Positions 35,272-44,473 of a stretch of 64,000 bases of DNA are shown one piece after another. The DNA is from Phycisphaerae bacterium (lineage in GTDB: Bacteria > Planctomycetota > Phycisphaerae > JAJVII01). The notes below the pieces were generated by a model. It saw only the letters and a list, made by a program, of their open reading frames with translations. It was not told the DNA's origin and searched no databases. Location: positions 1 through 64,000 of the forward strand of contig JAJVII010000035.1 in NCBI GenBank assembly GCA_022072085.1, in the 5' to 3' direction. Within the stretch, counting starts at the first letter, position 1. The number at the start of each line of letters is the position of its first letter. The translations under genes were made by a program, and so were the position numbers.

Positions 35272-35583
35272 TCACCGCCCGACAGGGGCGACACGCGAAT
35301 CGCCCGTTGCGGGAGAGTTCTCATCAGGCACTTGGACTTGCGCCGCGGGCCAGCTCGTGGCGACGCACGAGTACCCCTCCAGGTAGGCGCGTCGGACCCC
35401 GGCGCGATACGTCTGGCGCGTCCGGCGGTCGGGCAGGGGGGGTGGGGGCTGAGGCGGGGGCCTTATTGAGAATCGCGGCGCCGCCTGTGACGATGTTCTG
35501 CGTTTCGCCCGGCGATGTTCCGCGTCCGCTGAACGATACTGCTCGTTTGTCGCCTGTCCGCGCGCAACGGTGGCGACGCACAC
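35272..35583 (-). CDS. Possible small hypothetical protein
   Basis: A 103-residue frame on the minus strand containing a Pro-rich run and TRQTYRAGVRRAYLEGYSC, which could be an amphipathic helix. No clear ribosome-binding site or family is seen, and other frames here are open too because of the GC content. Given as a weak candidate. The rest of 35056-35639 shows nothing supported. Confidence 0.2.
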   Translation of the reverse strand: MCVATVARGQATNEQYRSADAEHRRAKRRTSSQAAPRFSIRPPPQPPPPLPDRRTRQTYRAGVRRAYLEGYSCVATSWPAAQVQVPDENSPATGDSRVAPVGR

Positions 35584-35639
35584 GCTGAACTTACAACCCT
35601 ATTGATAAGCTTGCGGCGTGCCCGGCTCGGGCCGTCGGC

Positions 35640-36815
35640 CTACTTGGGGGCCGGGGCGGTTTCGCTGTTGCCGGGGACCAGCGGCGGGCGATAACCGCCC
35701 GGCTCCAGGGCCCGGTCCACGCGCGTCGCGTTGCGGATCCGCTCCTCGTCGTCTGGCTGCGTCGTCGGCGGCTGGGCGTCCGCGGGGGGCGGGTAGACGG
35801 CGCTGTTGCCCGAGTTGTCCTCGACCGGCGCCTGCGGCGGGCGAACGACGGAGGTCGGCGGAACGGCCGGCGTGGCCGGCTGGCTCGGCGTCGGTTCGGT
35901 GGTCGGCGGGACCATTGGCGTCGGCAGTTCGGACTTGGCCGGCTCGTCGGCGGGCTGCTGGGCAGCGGGCGGCTCGGCCGGGTGCAGGATGGCCGGGCTG
36001 GTCTGCGGCAGCGACGGCGGCGAGGTCGGCGTACGGACCCAGAAGCTGAACCCGCGGCCGATGTTGCCGGACTTGTCGGCGGCCTCGACGGCGAACTGCA
36101 TGCCGCCGTCGCGGGCCATCTCGCTGACCGACACGGCGATCGAGCCGGACAGCGGGAAGTGATCGCCCAGCACGCGGACCGTGGCCGGGTAAGTCACGCT
36201 GTAGATCGTCACCTTCGCGTCCGGGCTGATCCAGGCGTCGCTGACCGACCAGGAAACCGTCAGGTCTTCGCCGACGCGGTAGAAGTCCTTGGTCGGCTGC
36301 ACCTGCACCGTGATCGCCGGCGGCGTCAGATCGACGTGATAGATCCGCTGCGGCGGCACGTTCGGATCGACGCGGCTGGGCTCGATGCCCGGCCCGAAGA
36401 ACCGCACGCCGTAGTCGCCCTCGCCGGGGGCGGCGAACGAGAAGAACGGCTGGTTCACGCCGAAGTAGCCGGCCTTGTGCCACGAGCGCCCGCGGTCGTT
36501 GCTCCAGTAGATGCCCAGCCGCGGCGTGATCGAGCCGTCCGAAACGTCCGGCCGCTTGATCAGCACGACCGGGTCGCGGAGGTAGTAGTGCAGGATGCGT
36601 CCGTCCAACCCCACGTCGGTGGCTTGCGGATCGGCGGCGGCCGACGGCTGGTAGTAGTAGGGCGCGTCGTAGGCCCACTCCGGCAGTTCCTCGCCGGCGG
36701 CGTCCCACTGCTTAGGCTCGTTGTAGCACCCGCCCAGGACGGCTGAAACGGCCGGCAGGCAGATCGCGATTGCCGCCAGTGACAGCCAGACACGATGTCC
36801 GCAGCGCATTGACAT
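35640..36815 (-). CDS. Lipoprotein with Ig-like segment and Pro-rich tail
   Basis: A 391-residue protein. AGGAG lies 8 bases before the ATG at 36815. The signal peptide ends in the lipobox VLGGC (Cys30). Residues 60-140 (LRDPVVLIKRPDVSDG and IYWSNDRGRSWHKAGYF) look like a strand-rich domain resembling BNR/sialidase-type repeats. Residues 165-260 resemble an Ig-like domain (PAITVQVQPTKDFYRVGEDLTVSWSVSD). The last 120 residues are Pro/Thr/Ala-rich and probably unstructured. A surface role is inferred. No enzyme motif is visible. Confidence 0.75.
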   Translation of the reverse strand: MSMRCGHRVWLSLAAIAICLPAVSAVLGGCYNEPKQWDAAGEELPEWAYDAPYYYQPSAAADPQATDVGLDGRILHYYLRDPVVLIKRPDVSDGSITPRLGIYWSNDRGRSWHKAGYFGVNQPFFSFAAPGEGDYGVRFFGPGIEPSRVDPNVPPQRIYHVDLTPPAITVQVQPTKDFYRVGEDLTVSWSVSDAWISPDAKVTIYSVTYPATVRVLGDHFPLSGSIAVSVSEMARDGGMQFAVEAADKSGNIGRGFSFWVRTPTSPPSLPQTSPAILHPAEPPAAQQPADEPAKSELPTPMVPPTTEPTPSQPATPAVPPTSVVRPPQAPVEDNSGNSAVYPPPADAQPPTTQPDDEERIRNATRVDRALEPGGYRPPLVPGNSETAPAPK

Positions 36816-36947
36816 CAGACAGACTCCTGCGAAGGCATGCCCCGCACTGAAGATATGGTCAGTTTATCGGCCAGACCGTCACATGCAATGCAGAAACTAA
36901 TGGCCTCTCATCGGCGGCGCGAAGGGCTGAGCCGCGTCGGATGACGC

Positions 36948-37781
36948 CTAGCTCCGCCGCAGGAACTGCACGCCGTTGGTGAAGACGGCCAGGCCGTCGG
37001 CGGGCTTGAGGCCGCGGCGGGTCCACTGCGGATGCTGCGTGGGGATGCTGTGCCGCTCGGGGTGCGGCATCAGGCCGAATATCTGCCCGGTCGGATCGCA
37101 CAGCCCGGCGATGTCGTCCACCGCGCCGTTGGGGTTGAGCGGGAACACGCCGCCGGCCGCCGACCCGTCGGCCGACGCGTAGCGGACGGCCACCAGGTCG
37201 TTCTCTTGCAGCGCCGTCAGCACGGCGGCGTCGCGGACGGCCAGCTTGCCCTCGCCGTGGGCGATGGGAAGGTAGATCGGCGGCCCGCCGGCCGGCAGGA
37301 ACACGTTGCGCCGGCTGGCCGGTGTCAGGTGAACCCAGCGGTCCTCGAAGCGGCCGCGGTCGTTGGCGGTGATGGTGAGCAGGGCGTTTGCCCCGGCGGT
37401 TGCCTGGCCGTTGCCGCCGGCCGTGGGGCCTGCGGGCATCGGGGGCAGCCCGGGCAGCAGGCCGGCCTTGACCAGCACTTGAAAACCGTTGCAGATGCCC
37501 AGCACGAGCTTGCCCGCCGAGACGAACCGCCGCAGGGCGTCGCCCAGGTGCAGTTCGAGCTGCTTGGCCAGGATTCGCCCAGCCGAGATGTCGTCGCCGT
37601 AGCTGAACCCGCCGGGCACAACCAGGAAGTTGAAGCGGTCCAGGGCGTCGGGCTTCTCGATCAGCCGATTGACGTGAAGCTGCTCGACGCAGTCCGCGCC
37701 GCCCAGCGTCAGGGCGTAGGCCGTCTCTTCGTTGCAGTTGACCCCGGCCGCCCGCAGCACCAGTGCATTGACCTTGCTCAT
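36948..37781 (-). CDS. purQ: Phosphoribosylformylglycinamidine synthase, glutaminase subunit PurQ
   Basis: A 277-residue class I glutamine amidotransferase. MSKVNALVLRAAGVNCNEE is the usual start and sets the start codon. VPGGFSYGDD, KLVLGICNGFQ with the nucleophile Cys97, and LMPHPERH with the catalytic His and Glu near the C terminus identify PurQ. It releases ammonia from glutamine for the FGAM synthase step of purine synthesis. The partner PurL and PurS genes are not in the window, so the pathway is scattered in this genome. Confidence 0.95.
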   Translation of the reverse strand: MSKVNALVLRAAGVNCNEETAYALTLGGADCVEQLHVNRLIEKPDALDRFNFLVVPGGFSYGDDISAGRILAKQLELHLGDALRRFVSAGKLVLGICNGFQVLVKAGLLPGLPPMPAGPTAGGNGQATAGANALLTITANDRGRFEDRWVHLTPASRRNVFLPAGGPPIYLPIAHGEGKLAVRDAAVLTALQENDLVAVRYASADGSAAGGVFPLNPNGAVDDIAGLCDPTGQIFGLMPHPERHSIPTQHPQWTRRGLKPADGLAVFTNGVQFLRRS

Positions 37782-38113
37782 AGGCGGACCAGCATACAGG
37801 ACGCGGCGGCGATGAGCAACGATCAACGGGCTTCGACGCCGGTCGGCCTCGCCGCCGGCCCGCCCGGCGGCGTCAGGGTCGAGGTTCTGCCCAAGGCATC
37901 GCAAGACTCCGCGCCTCGACGGACATGTCGTTGGTCAGCAGCAGGACGATGCGATCTGGGGATGACTGCGACAAGTAAGACTCGACCTGGCCGGCACAGT
38001 AGCGCGCCGGCCGTGGACTGCACGCGGGCGGGTTACACCATACGACGACTTGCGGGCCATGGCGGAGTTGTTGCCCGCTGAGGATCGTGCGGGTAGGTTC
38101 CTCAGATTGGCAA
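37782..38113. other. Intergenic region without a supported gene
   Basis: A minus-strand frame reads RYCAGQVESYLSQSSPDRIV then LLLTNDMSVEARSLA, which looks partly coding, but it lacks a start, a ribosome-binding site and a recognisable family. It could be a relic. No hairpin terminator was found. Confidence 0.4.
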
Positions 38114-39181
38114 TCACTTGTTGAGGTACACCGATTCCGGGCCTTGTTTCCAACCATCAGCCGTATGCACCCAGGGTACCACGATGGTGAAACGCTTGCC
38201 GTTGCTTTCGACAACACCAACAACTCGCGCCGACTTCGCGCTGTCCTGAGCAGGGAATCGCGCCTGTTCAGACCAGCCGAATTTGCTGGGGAACGCTTCG
38301 ATAGTTGGGTGAACAGTTTGCCGAACACCGTCAACGTCGAGTTCGGCATGTAAGATTCGGGGACGCCGGTCCTCGCTCATTGCCGGAGAACGACTGACGA
38401 CCCATAAGCGAACCGAATCGGGCAGGAGTCCCAGGTCCTCGACGCAAACAGCATGTTGAACGGCGGACGAAGAGAATGAAGTCGCTTCTTCCGGTTGTGT
38501 GCTTGTGGTTAGCGCGGGAGCGGCTGTCAGTTCTATTGGCCACGGGTAGGTTAGGCAATAGGGCCGCACCGACAGGGGGCCATCGACCTTTTCCAGCCTG
38601 CGAACCAGGCGCGGCATCGCTCCTGGCAGGATTCCCTGTCGCCAATACGAAACGTCAAAGCGATCCTCACTACTGACAAACCCTCTTGATTCCAAGTACG
38701 TCCCACCGTCAGTCCTGATTCGTGTCACATATCCTACCTCATCCGCCGATAGCCAACTGAAACCGGCCATGTCCTCATTCCGGCCGGCCACCCCCCATGT
38801 CTTGCCGGTGGCTAGGTCGACGATCACGACGTTCATCTGGACGACAACCGCAAGGTGTTTGGAGTCGGGGGAAAAGAAGAGGGCGGCCTCGGCATCGGCC
38901 GACACGATACTGTACGGCAGGCTCTGCGTTGGGATTTGCGTCTTTGTCTCAGACCACAGGGAATCGCCCGGCCCCCAACGGACCGATAAGCGTTCGGCCA
39001 CAACCTTGCCCAACATCATTGAGTTGGGAATGCCGAGCCATAGGCGGTCAATCCACGGATACGCTTTCATGGAGCCGTTTGGCGAGATGACCGTTCTGCC
39101 CTTGTCGGTTTCTGGCACTATGCAGCCCGCAAGGCCAGCAGTGACGGTAGCTATGACAGCGATCACGGCGGTTCGGTTCAT
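38114..39181 (-). CDS. Lipoprotein, possible WD40-like propeller
   Basis: A 355-residue protein starting MNRTAVIAVIATVTAGLAGC, with a lipobox Cys at residue 20. LFFSPDSKHLAVVVQMNVVI and VDLATGKTWGV resemble a PD40/WD40-like blade, and a second blade-like piece is FSWLSADEVGYVTRI. GC content is lower than that of the neighbours, which suggests a different origin. The C-terminal half has no recognisable motif. Its role is unknown. Confidence 0.7.
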   Translation of the reverse strand: MNRTAVIAVIATVTAGLAGCIVPETDKGRTVISPNGSMKAYPWIDRLWLGIPNSMMLGKVVAERLSVRWGPGDSLWSETKTQIPTQSLPYSIVSADAEAALFFSPDSKHLAVVVQMNVVIVDLATGKTWGVAGRNEDMAGFSWLSADEVGYVTRIRTDGGTYLESRGFVSSEDRFDVSYWRQGILPGAMPRLVRRLEKVDGPLSVRPYCLTYPWPIELTAAPALTTSTQPEEATSFSSSAVQHAVCVEDLGLLPDSVRLWVVSRSPAMSEDRRPRILHAELDVDGVRQTVHPTIEAFPSKFGWSEQARFPAQDSAKSARVVGVVESNGKRFTIVVPWVHTADGWKQGPESVYLNK

Positions 39182-39377
39182 GACTTACCTTCCGCGACTG
39201 TCAGCAGTATAGGTAATCGACAGGCCTTGAACGCGGGCTGAAGTCAGCAAGGATAGATACCGGTCTCTCGTAAGATCTTTCGGCAGCCGCCATTGGGCGG
39301 ATGCTTGGACTTCGGGCCCTCGGCCTTCTCCTGGCAGACATCCAGGACCGACCGCGTCAGCCGCGGCCGGCGGGCGC

Positions 39378-40808
39378 TCAGGTGTACACGAAGCTGGCGG
39401 TCGCGACGCAGTCGGCGTCGCTGGTCACGCGGGCCCAGTGGGCCGACAGGCCGTCGGGCAGGACGATCGCCTTGTATCCGCCGGCCGGCAGCTTCACGGT
39501 CTCGTAGGTCCGCCACGAGCCGTCGCCGAGGAAATCGAGCTCGACGGTGAACGCGGCGGCTGGGCCCTCGTCGATCGCCAGGTGCAGGCACTTGTGCTCG
39601 AAGCCGGTCATCAGGAACGGGTCGCTGGGCACGCCGGCCTTGACGAGGTCCTTCCACCACACCGCGCCCCAGCCCGAGGGCTTGCCCCAGCTCCAGAGGT
39701 CGTCGCTCTTGCCGAACCAGAGCCCGGCCTGCGGCTGGCCGACTACGGCGTTCGCGTCGCCGATGGGCGTGGTCTGGTTGCCGGCCATGACGAGCAGGCC
39801 GTTCCACGAGCAGTAGTCGGGGATGATCCGCAGGTGGCGGCAGACCGGCAGCACACCGAAGACCCGGCCGCCCCACGGCACGGGCGTCAGCTCGTAGAAC
39901 ATGCCGCAGACGTCGAGCATGTAGCGTTCGGTCTCGATCTCGCGGATGCGCGGCCACTCGGTCTGCCAGCCGTGCTCCCAGGTGATCGAGGCCTTGGGCA
40001 GGCGGTAGACCTGCCACTGGCCGTCGATGCAGGCCCGCAGGATGGCCGAGCGGCGGTCCCAGCCGTTGGCGAAGATGGACCGGCCGAAGTTCCGGCGACC
40101 GGCCACGTCCAGGTAGGCGCCGGTGTCCAGCACGCGCCACTCGTTGCCGTCCCACTCGCCGAGCCGGCCGGTGAAGTGCGTGCGGTTCCAGTCGCACTGG
40201 AAGAAGCTGTTGTTGGAGACGACCAGGCGGTTGCCGATGCAGTAGCCGCCCTTGAAGTGCGACTGCGGCTCGCCGGGAAACTCCGGCCGCTTCTCGCTCT
40301 GGGGGTAGGTGATGCCGAGCTTGTCGTTCACGTTGAACAGCTTGGTGACGGCCAGCGAGTGAACGTCGCACTCGTAGAACTCGCCCTCCATGCCCAGGAA
40401 GTAGACCTTGTTGTCCGGGTCGGTCAGGTGGGCGATGGTCGCGGTGATGCGGATTTCGTTCAGTTCGGGGATCACCCGCACGTGGCCGGCGGCGTCGATG
40501 GCGTAGCAGCCGATGAAGAGCTGGTCGCTGGCCGGGTGGACCAGCCGATTGGCGTGCGTGCCGACCAGGCTCTCAGGCCGCTTGGTGATCGAGAAGTCGT
40601 CGCGGATTTCGTAGAGCCCCATGCCGTGGCCGCTGCGGGCCTTGCTGGAGGGGTACGAAATCATCCAGAGCCGGTCGGCCCAGGGCATGAGGGCGCCGAT
40701 GCCGATCTCGGTGCGCGGGGTCTTCATCTCGGCCTTGACGGTGAGCGAGGGCACGACGCCGGAAATGCTGAACGGGCCGGCCGGGGAAGCGGTGACGCTC
40801 ATGTGCAT
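39378..40808 (-). CDS. Hypothetical protein, possible beta-propeller
   Basis: A 476-residue protein without a signal peptide; AAGGA precedes the ATG at 40808. Recurrent strand segments such as DRLWMISYPSS, GHGMGLYEIRDDF, NKVYFLGMEGEFYECDV, NRLVVSNNSFFQCDW and GLLVMAGNQTT suggest propeller blades. The sequence is rich in Trp and Tyr, which fits sugar binding. No catalytic motif is evident and I do not recognise the family. Context is a region of secreted and sugar-related genes, so a glycan role is a guess. Confidence 0.7.
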   Translation of the reverse strand: MHMSVTASPAGPFSISGVVPSLTVKAEMKTPRTEIGIGALMPWADRLWMISYPSSKARSGHGMGLYEIRDDFSITKRPESLVGTHANRLVHPASDQLFIGCYAIDAAGHVRVIPELNEIRITATIAHLTDPDNKVYFLGMEGEFYECDVHSLAVTKLFNVNDKLGITYPQSEKRPEFPGEPQSHFKGGYCIGNRLVVSNNSFFQCDWNRTHFTGRLGEWDGNEWRVLDTGAYLDVAGRRNFGRSIFANGWDRRSAILRACIDGQWQVYRLPKASITWEHGWQTEWPRIREIETERYMLDVCGMFYELTPVPWGGRVFGVLPVCRHLRIIPDYCSWNGLLVMAGNQTTPIGDANAVVGQPQAGLWFGKSDDLWSWGKPSGWGAVWWKDLVKAGVPSDPFLMTGFEHKCLHLAIDEGPAAAFTVELDFLGDGSWRTYETVKLPAGGYKAIVLPDGLSAHWARVTSDADCVATASFVYT

Positions 40809-40951
40809 CGAATCCTTGTTCAGGTGAAGCGGTTAAACGGTTCGGGGGCGCATTGTAAGAAGACCGGCGGTCGATGAAAAGCCCCGGCCGACGATGGTGC
40901 AAATCGAATCGTCGCTTACAATCAGGTCGAGCGTTTCTCCTGATTCGGTTC

Positions 40952-41078
40952 GCCGCTGAGACGCAGAGGCGCTGAGGGAAAGGACTTGGATGAAGACGGG
41001 CATCGGAAGCAGCCGAAACAGTCCGGCGCAGCGTCTTCCACAAGCCGTTGTCCCTCTGCGACTCAGCGCCTCAGCGGC
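40952..41078. repeat. Imperfect inverted repeat b
   Basis: Arms at 40952-40979 and 41051-41078 pair at 24 of 28 positions (GCCGCTGAG.. with ..CTCAGCGGC). It ends 64 bases before the GTG of the next gene. The rest of 40809-41142 shows nothing else. Confidence 0.75.
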
Positions 41079-41142
41079 CAATTGCGGAAGATCCTGGGAC
41101 CCTGTAACGCCGCCCGCCACGCCTGATGCAAAGGAGCGATTC

Positions 41143-42801
41143 GTGATCCGATCGGCTGCCCTCCAGATCGCCGCGCTCTGCCTCGCCGCCCTGTCGGCTG
41201 CCCGGGCCGACGTCATCGCCCCGCGCGTGACCACCGACCGCTCGGTCGACACCTACAGCCTGCCGGGCATCGTGCGCGACGTGATCGCCCAGGCCGACGC
41301 GAAGACCGACGAGCAGAAGGCGATCGCTCTCTACGAATACGTCCGCCGGGTGATCTTCCACTACGAGCAGCGCGGCGAGAAGCGGGACCAGGTTTACGAC
41401 CTGGACGCCCTGCGGCAGATCAACACCTACGGCTACAGCTTCTGCACCCAGCAGATGCTCGTGCTGACGCACCTGTGGAACACGGCCGGCATCGAGGGGA
41501 AATACTGGAGCGTGCCCGGCCACTCGACCGCCCAGGCGTTCTACGGCGGCACGCTGCACTGGTTCGATCCGCTGATCGGGGCCTACGTCTACAGCCGCGA
41601 CAAGACCAACGGCATCGCCAGCCTCCAGGAGATCGCCAAGGACCCGACCGTGCTGACGAAGGCGGCTGAGGAAGGCCGCGCCTCGCCCACGTTCATGCCC
41701 TGCGGCAAGGTGCTCTACGAGGACGCCGCCCGGCTGTCCGGCAGCGCCGAGTACGCGGCCTTCTGCAAGGGCTTCGGCGACGACGTCGGCTACATGGCCG
41801 CCAACGCCGCCAAGGCCAAGAAGGGCGGCGGGCCCCGCCGCTCGCTCTACAGCCCCGACATGACCCTGCGCCCCGGCGAGACGGTGACCTACCTGTGGGA
41901 CTGCCTGCCCGGCGAGTTCAACGTGAAGGCCGACGCCCCCAAGGACCAACTCCCGCCCAACCACTTCTGCGGCGTCGAAGCCGACAGCCGCGACAAGGTG
42001 AACTGGCCCTACTGGCGCAACTACGTCAAGGAGATCAACGGCGTCAAGACCGCCCGCTACTACGCCAACGGCACGCAGACGTTCCGGCCGGCGTTCAACA
42101 ACGAGCACTTCAAGCAGGGCGTCGAGTCCAACAGCTTCGCGTGGTTCGGCTGGAGCGGCGCCGGGGCGCCCAGCCTCCGGCCGGCCGCGGTGGGGCAGGC
42201 CGCCGACATTGTCTACAAGATGAGCACGCCCTACGTCTACACCAGCGGCACGCTCAGCGCCGAGTTCCACCGGGCCGCCGACGCCGATGTCAGCCGGCTC
42301 TACGTCTCCGCCGACGCCGGGGCCCACTGGACGAAGGTCTGGGACGCCGCCGAGGAGAAGGCCGGCGCAGGGGTCGTCAAGGCGACGGCCAACATCGGCC
42401 CGCATGTGCACGGCCTGCACGAGTTCTGGGTCCGGGCCGAGTGCTCCACCGACGCGACGCGGACCGTCAAGGACAAGGAGGGCAAGGAGAAGATAGAGAT
42501 GGTCCCGGCCGGTTTGCAGTCGATGGCCGTCACGGCCGTCTTCCAGCACAACATGTATGCCCGGCCGCAACTGATGGCCGGCGACAACAAGGTGACCGTG
42601 ACCGCCGCCAACCCGGCGGTGCTGGAGTTCCAGAACTTCCACGTCAAGTACGTCTGGGAGGAGTCCGCCGCCGACGGCGGGCCGGCGGTTGAGAAGACCA
42701 GCGACGAACGCGTGACCAGCTCTCCGCAGACCTGGACGATCCCCGTCGCCGGCGAGGCCATGCCGAAGATGAAATCCCTGACGCTCTCGGTCACGCCGTG
42801 A
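41143..42801 (+). CDS. Exported transglutaminase-like protein
   Basis: A 552-residue protein from a GTG at 41143, chosen because AAGGAG lies six bases upstream and because it starts a signal peptide (VIRSAALQIAALCLAALSAARA). Residues 45-160 carry the transglutaminase-like core: EQKAIALYEYVRRVIFHY, then GYSFCTQQMLVLTHLWNTAG with the candidate Cys, PGHSTAQAFYGGTLHWFDP with His and Asp. The C-terminal half is beta-rich and may be two Ig-like domains. The family includes proteases and amidases. Whether this one cleaves or cross-links protein is unknown. Confidence 0.75.
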   Translation: MIRSAALQIAALCLAALSAARADVIAPRVTTDRSVDTYSLPGIVRDVIAQADAKTDEQKAIALYEYVRRVIFHYEQRGEKRDQVYDLDALRQINTYGYSFCTQQMLVLTHLWNTAGIEGKYWSVPGHSTAQAFYGGTLHWFDPLIGAYVYSRDKTNGIASLQEIAKDPTVLTKAAEEGRASPTFMPCGKVLYEDAARLSGSAEYAAFCKGFGDDVGYMAANAAKAKKGGGPRRSLYSPDMTLRPGETVTYLWDCLPGEFNVKADAPKDQLPPNHFCGVEADSRDKVNWPYWRNYVKEINGVKTARYYANGTQTFRPAFNNEHFKQGVESNSFAWFGWSGAGAPSLRPAAVGQAADIVYKMSTPYVYTSGTLSAEFHRAADADVSRLYVSADAGAHWTKVWDAAEEKAGAGVVKATANIGPHVHGLHEFWVRAECSTDATRTVKDKEGKEKIEMVPAGLQSMAVTAVFQHNMYARPQLMAGDNKVTVTAANPAVLEFQNFHVKYVWEESAADGGPAVEKTSDERVTSSPQTWTIPVAGEAMPKMKSLTLSVTP

Positions 42802-43840
42802 GGTGGAAGTAGATGCAGTTGAACGGCGCGGCCGGCAACGTTAGCGCCGGCACGAGAAACGCCCCGCATGCCGATGGGCATGCAGGGTCGTTCCTGGGCG
42901 GACCTGCCTGTGGTTGCAGAAGGCGCCGTCTTCGGTTCGATCAGCTACACAATCACTTCAACTTAAACTTCCTCACGCACCTCAACGGCGCGCTCCACGA
43001 CGCGTTGCACGAACTGGCCGAATGGCCGCCGCTTCGCCGCGCCCGGCTGCTCCTGCCCCGCGGCAGGAGGATCCGGTCGCTCCACGGCCGGCCCCACGGC
43101 CTGCGGCGCGATGTCCCGCGCCGGTTCCGCGGAGGTCCCTGACCGGACAGGGTTGGGTGTCCGCGGCCGCGTCGCCTTTCATGGGCCACAGTGACTGAGG
43201 CGCTCACCTCGGCCCGGGTCGATGGCGTTACATCCTGCCCGTTTCCGAGAGCTGCCGCCCGCAAGGCCGCTGAAAGTAAGGTTGTGTCGTTGCCGCTTGG
43301 TCGCCCGGCGGCCGCCGGTGCGACGATCCCGCCAGCGCTGACGGGGGAGGGGACGCGGGCTCTAGAATCGCGCGACCCCTCCATAGATAGGCTCGCGGCC
43401 GGTCGAAAACGGGACTTACGAAAGCCGTGAAAACCGGGCCGATTCCGGCCGCCGGCCCATCCGTCGGCCCGGCCGGCGCTTGGCCCGGCGAAAGATTTTC
43501 GGAATTTCGGACGGATTTTCGCAGGCAGTTCAACACGAAGGGAGGAGTTCGTCTACGACCACGATTACGGTGAAGAGAGGGAGGGTCTAAGAGAGGTACC
43601 GGGGATGGCAGCCGGGGTGGCGTTGGTCTGGTGGATCGGCCACGGGCCCACAGGCTGTCAGCCTGGTACCGCTCGATCAGCGTGGCGTCGGTGTCGCCGG
43701 AGTCACGTCCCGCGCAGCAGAAGGGCCGGGACGTCCCCCGACGGTTTCCCGGCCCGGGCCGAGCGACGCTGCCTGCATGGCGGCGGCGACCGGCCTCTTT
43801 GGACCCCCGACGCCCCCCAACGGGAACGCCGGGGAATCGG
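42802..43840. other. Long region without a supported gene
   Basis: About 1 kb with several frames open only by GC bias. Short perfect hairpins occur (GCATGCC-gat-GGGCATGC near 42873; CTCCTGCC-ccgc-GGCAGGAG near 43050), neither followed by T tracts. No tRNA, RNase P or tmRNA pattern was seen. Confidence 0.5.
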
Positions 43841-44056
43841 TTACGAGTTGTCTCCGTCTCCGCCGGCGACCAGGCGGACGACCTCCAGCAACTTCTCCTG
43901 CATCAGCGGCGGCAGGCTGCGATACGCGGCCAGCAAGTCACGCTCCCGCGCGGTCAGGGGTCGGCCACCCGGCGGCGGGGGCGAACCGGAAACTTCGGAC
44001 TGCCTGCCCGAAGATTCCCGCACGGATTGTTCGCCTCTTGCAGGCCGTTCCGACAT
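43841..44056 (-). CDS. Small helical protein, divergent from S24 repressor
   Basis: A 71-residue frame. The first 30 residues are polar and Pro/Gly-rich. LTARERDLLAAYRSLPPLMQ and EKLLEVVRLVAGG form an amphipathic helical pair like those that follow the DNA-binding domain in XRE regulators. It is transcribed away from the S24-type repressor together with the next frame. Composition and position support it, but no family is named. Confidence 0.45.
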   Translation of the reverse strand: MSERPARGEQSVRESSGRQSEVSGSPPPPGGRPLTARERDLLAAYRSLPPLMQEKLLEVVRLVAGGDGDNS

Positions 44057-44088
44057 GCCCGCCCCCGTGATCCTCGATGCCTACCCGG

Positions 44089-44376
44089 TCACCGCGTCCC
44101 GCCGGCCGACCCGGTCGGCAGGCGGTTCAACTCGCCCCTGAGCCGCTCGATCAGATTCCACTGCCAGCGGCAGACCTCGACCAACCCGTCGAAGTCCCTG
44201 CGGATCGCCCGGTACAACTCGCCGGACGGATCGGCTGCGGGGCTTGCGGCCCCGCGACCGCCAGGTCCGGCTTCCTTCCCGCTCGCACTCCCGTCTGTCG
44301 GTTCCATCCGCTCACCCCCGGTCGATCCAACTGCGGATTTCCCTTGGTCGATCCCTGCGTTCGGTGTAATATCCAT
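44089..44376 (-). CDS. Small protein divergent from S24 repressor
   Basis: A frame of up to 95 residues. A start at 44307 (MEPTDGSAS, 72 residues) has a better ribosome-binding site (GGTGAG) than the ATG at 44376. The N-terminal part is Gly/Ser/Ala-rich. The C-terminal SGELYRAIRRDFDGLVEVCR and QWNLIERLRGELNRL look like a coiled helix. It could be an adaptor or target of the neighbouring repressor. No homologue is recognised. Confidence 0.4.
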   Translation of the reverse strand: MDITPNAGIDQGKSAVGSTGGERMEPTDGSASGKEAGPGGRGAASPAADPSGELYRAIRRDFDGLVEVCRWQWNLIERLRGELNRLPTGSAGGTR

Positions 44377-44473
44377 GATTGTGTAAATCGAGCGGCCGGC
44401 ACTCCCCGCCGATCGGCCCGAAAACGCAGTCGGGCTATCCGTTCACAGACATCGGTTACAAATATACACAAAT
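44363..44473. promoter_or_regulatory. Divergent control region with repeated half-sites
   Basis: AT-rich segments in a GC-rich region contain GTGTAATAT (44363-44371), TGTGTAAAT (44380-44388) and, inverted, ATATACACA (44462-44470), immediately before the S24 repressor start. The shared core GTGTA-A/T-AT suggests operator half-sites for autoregulation. Confidence 0.45.

Noticed and set aside
43050-43075. Transcription terminator
   Set aside because: The CTCCTGCC/GGCAGGAG hairpin has no T tract and no gene end beside it.
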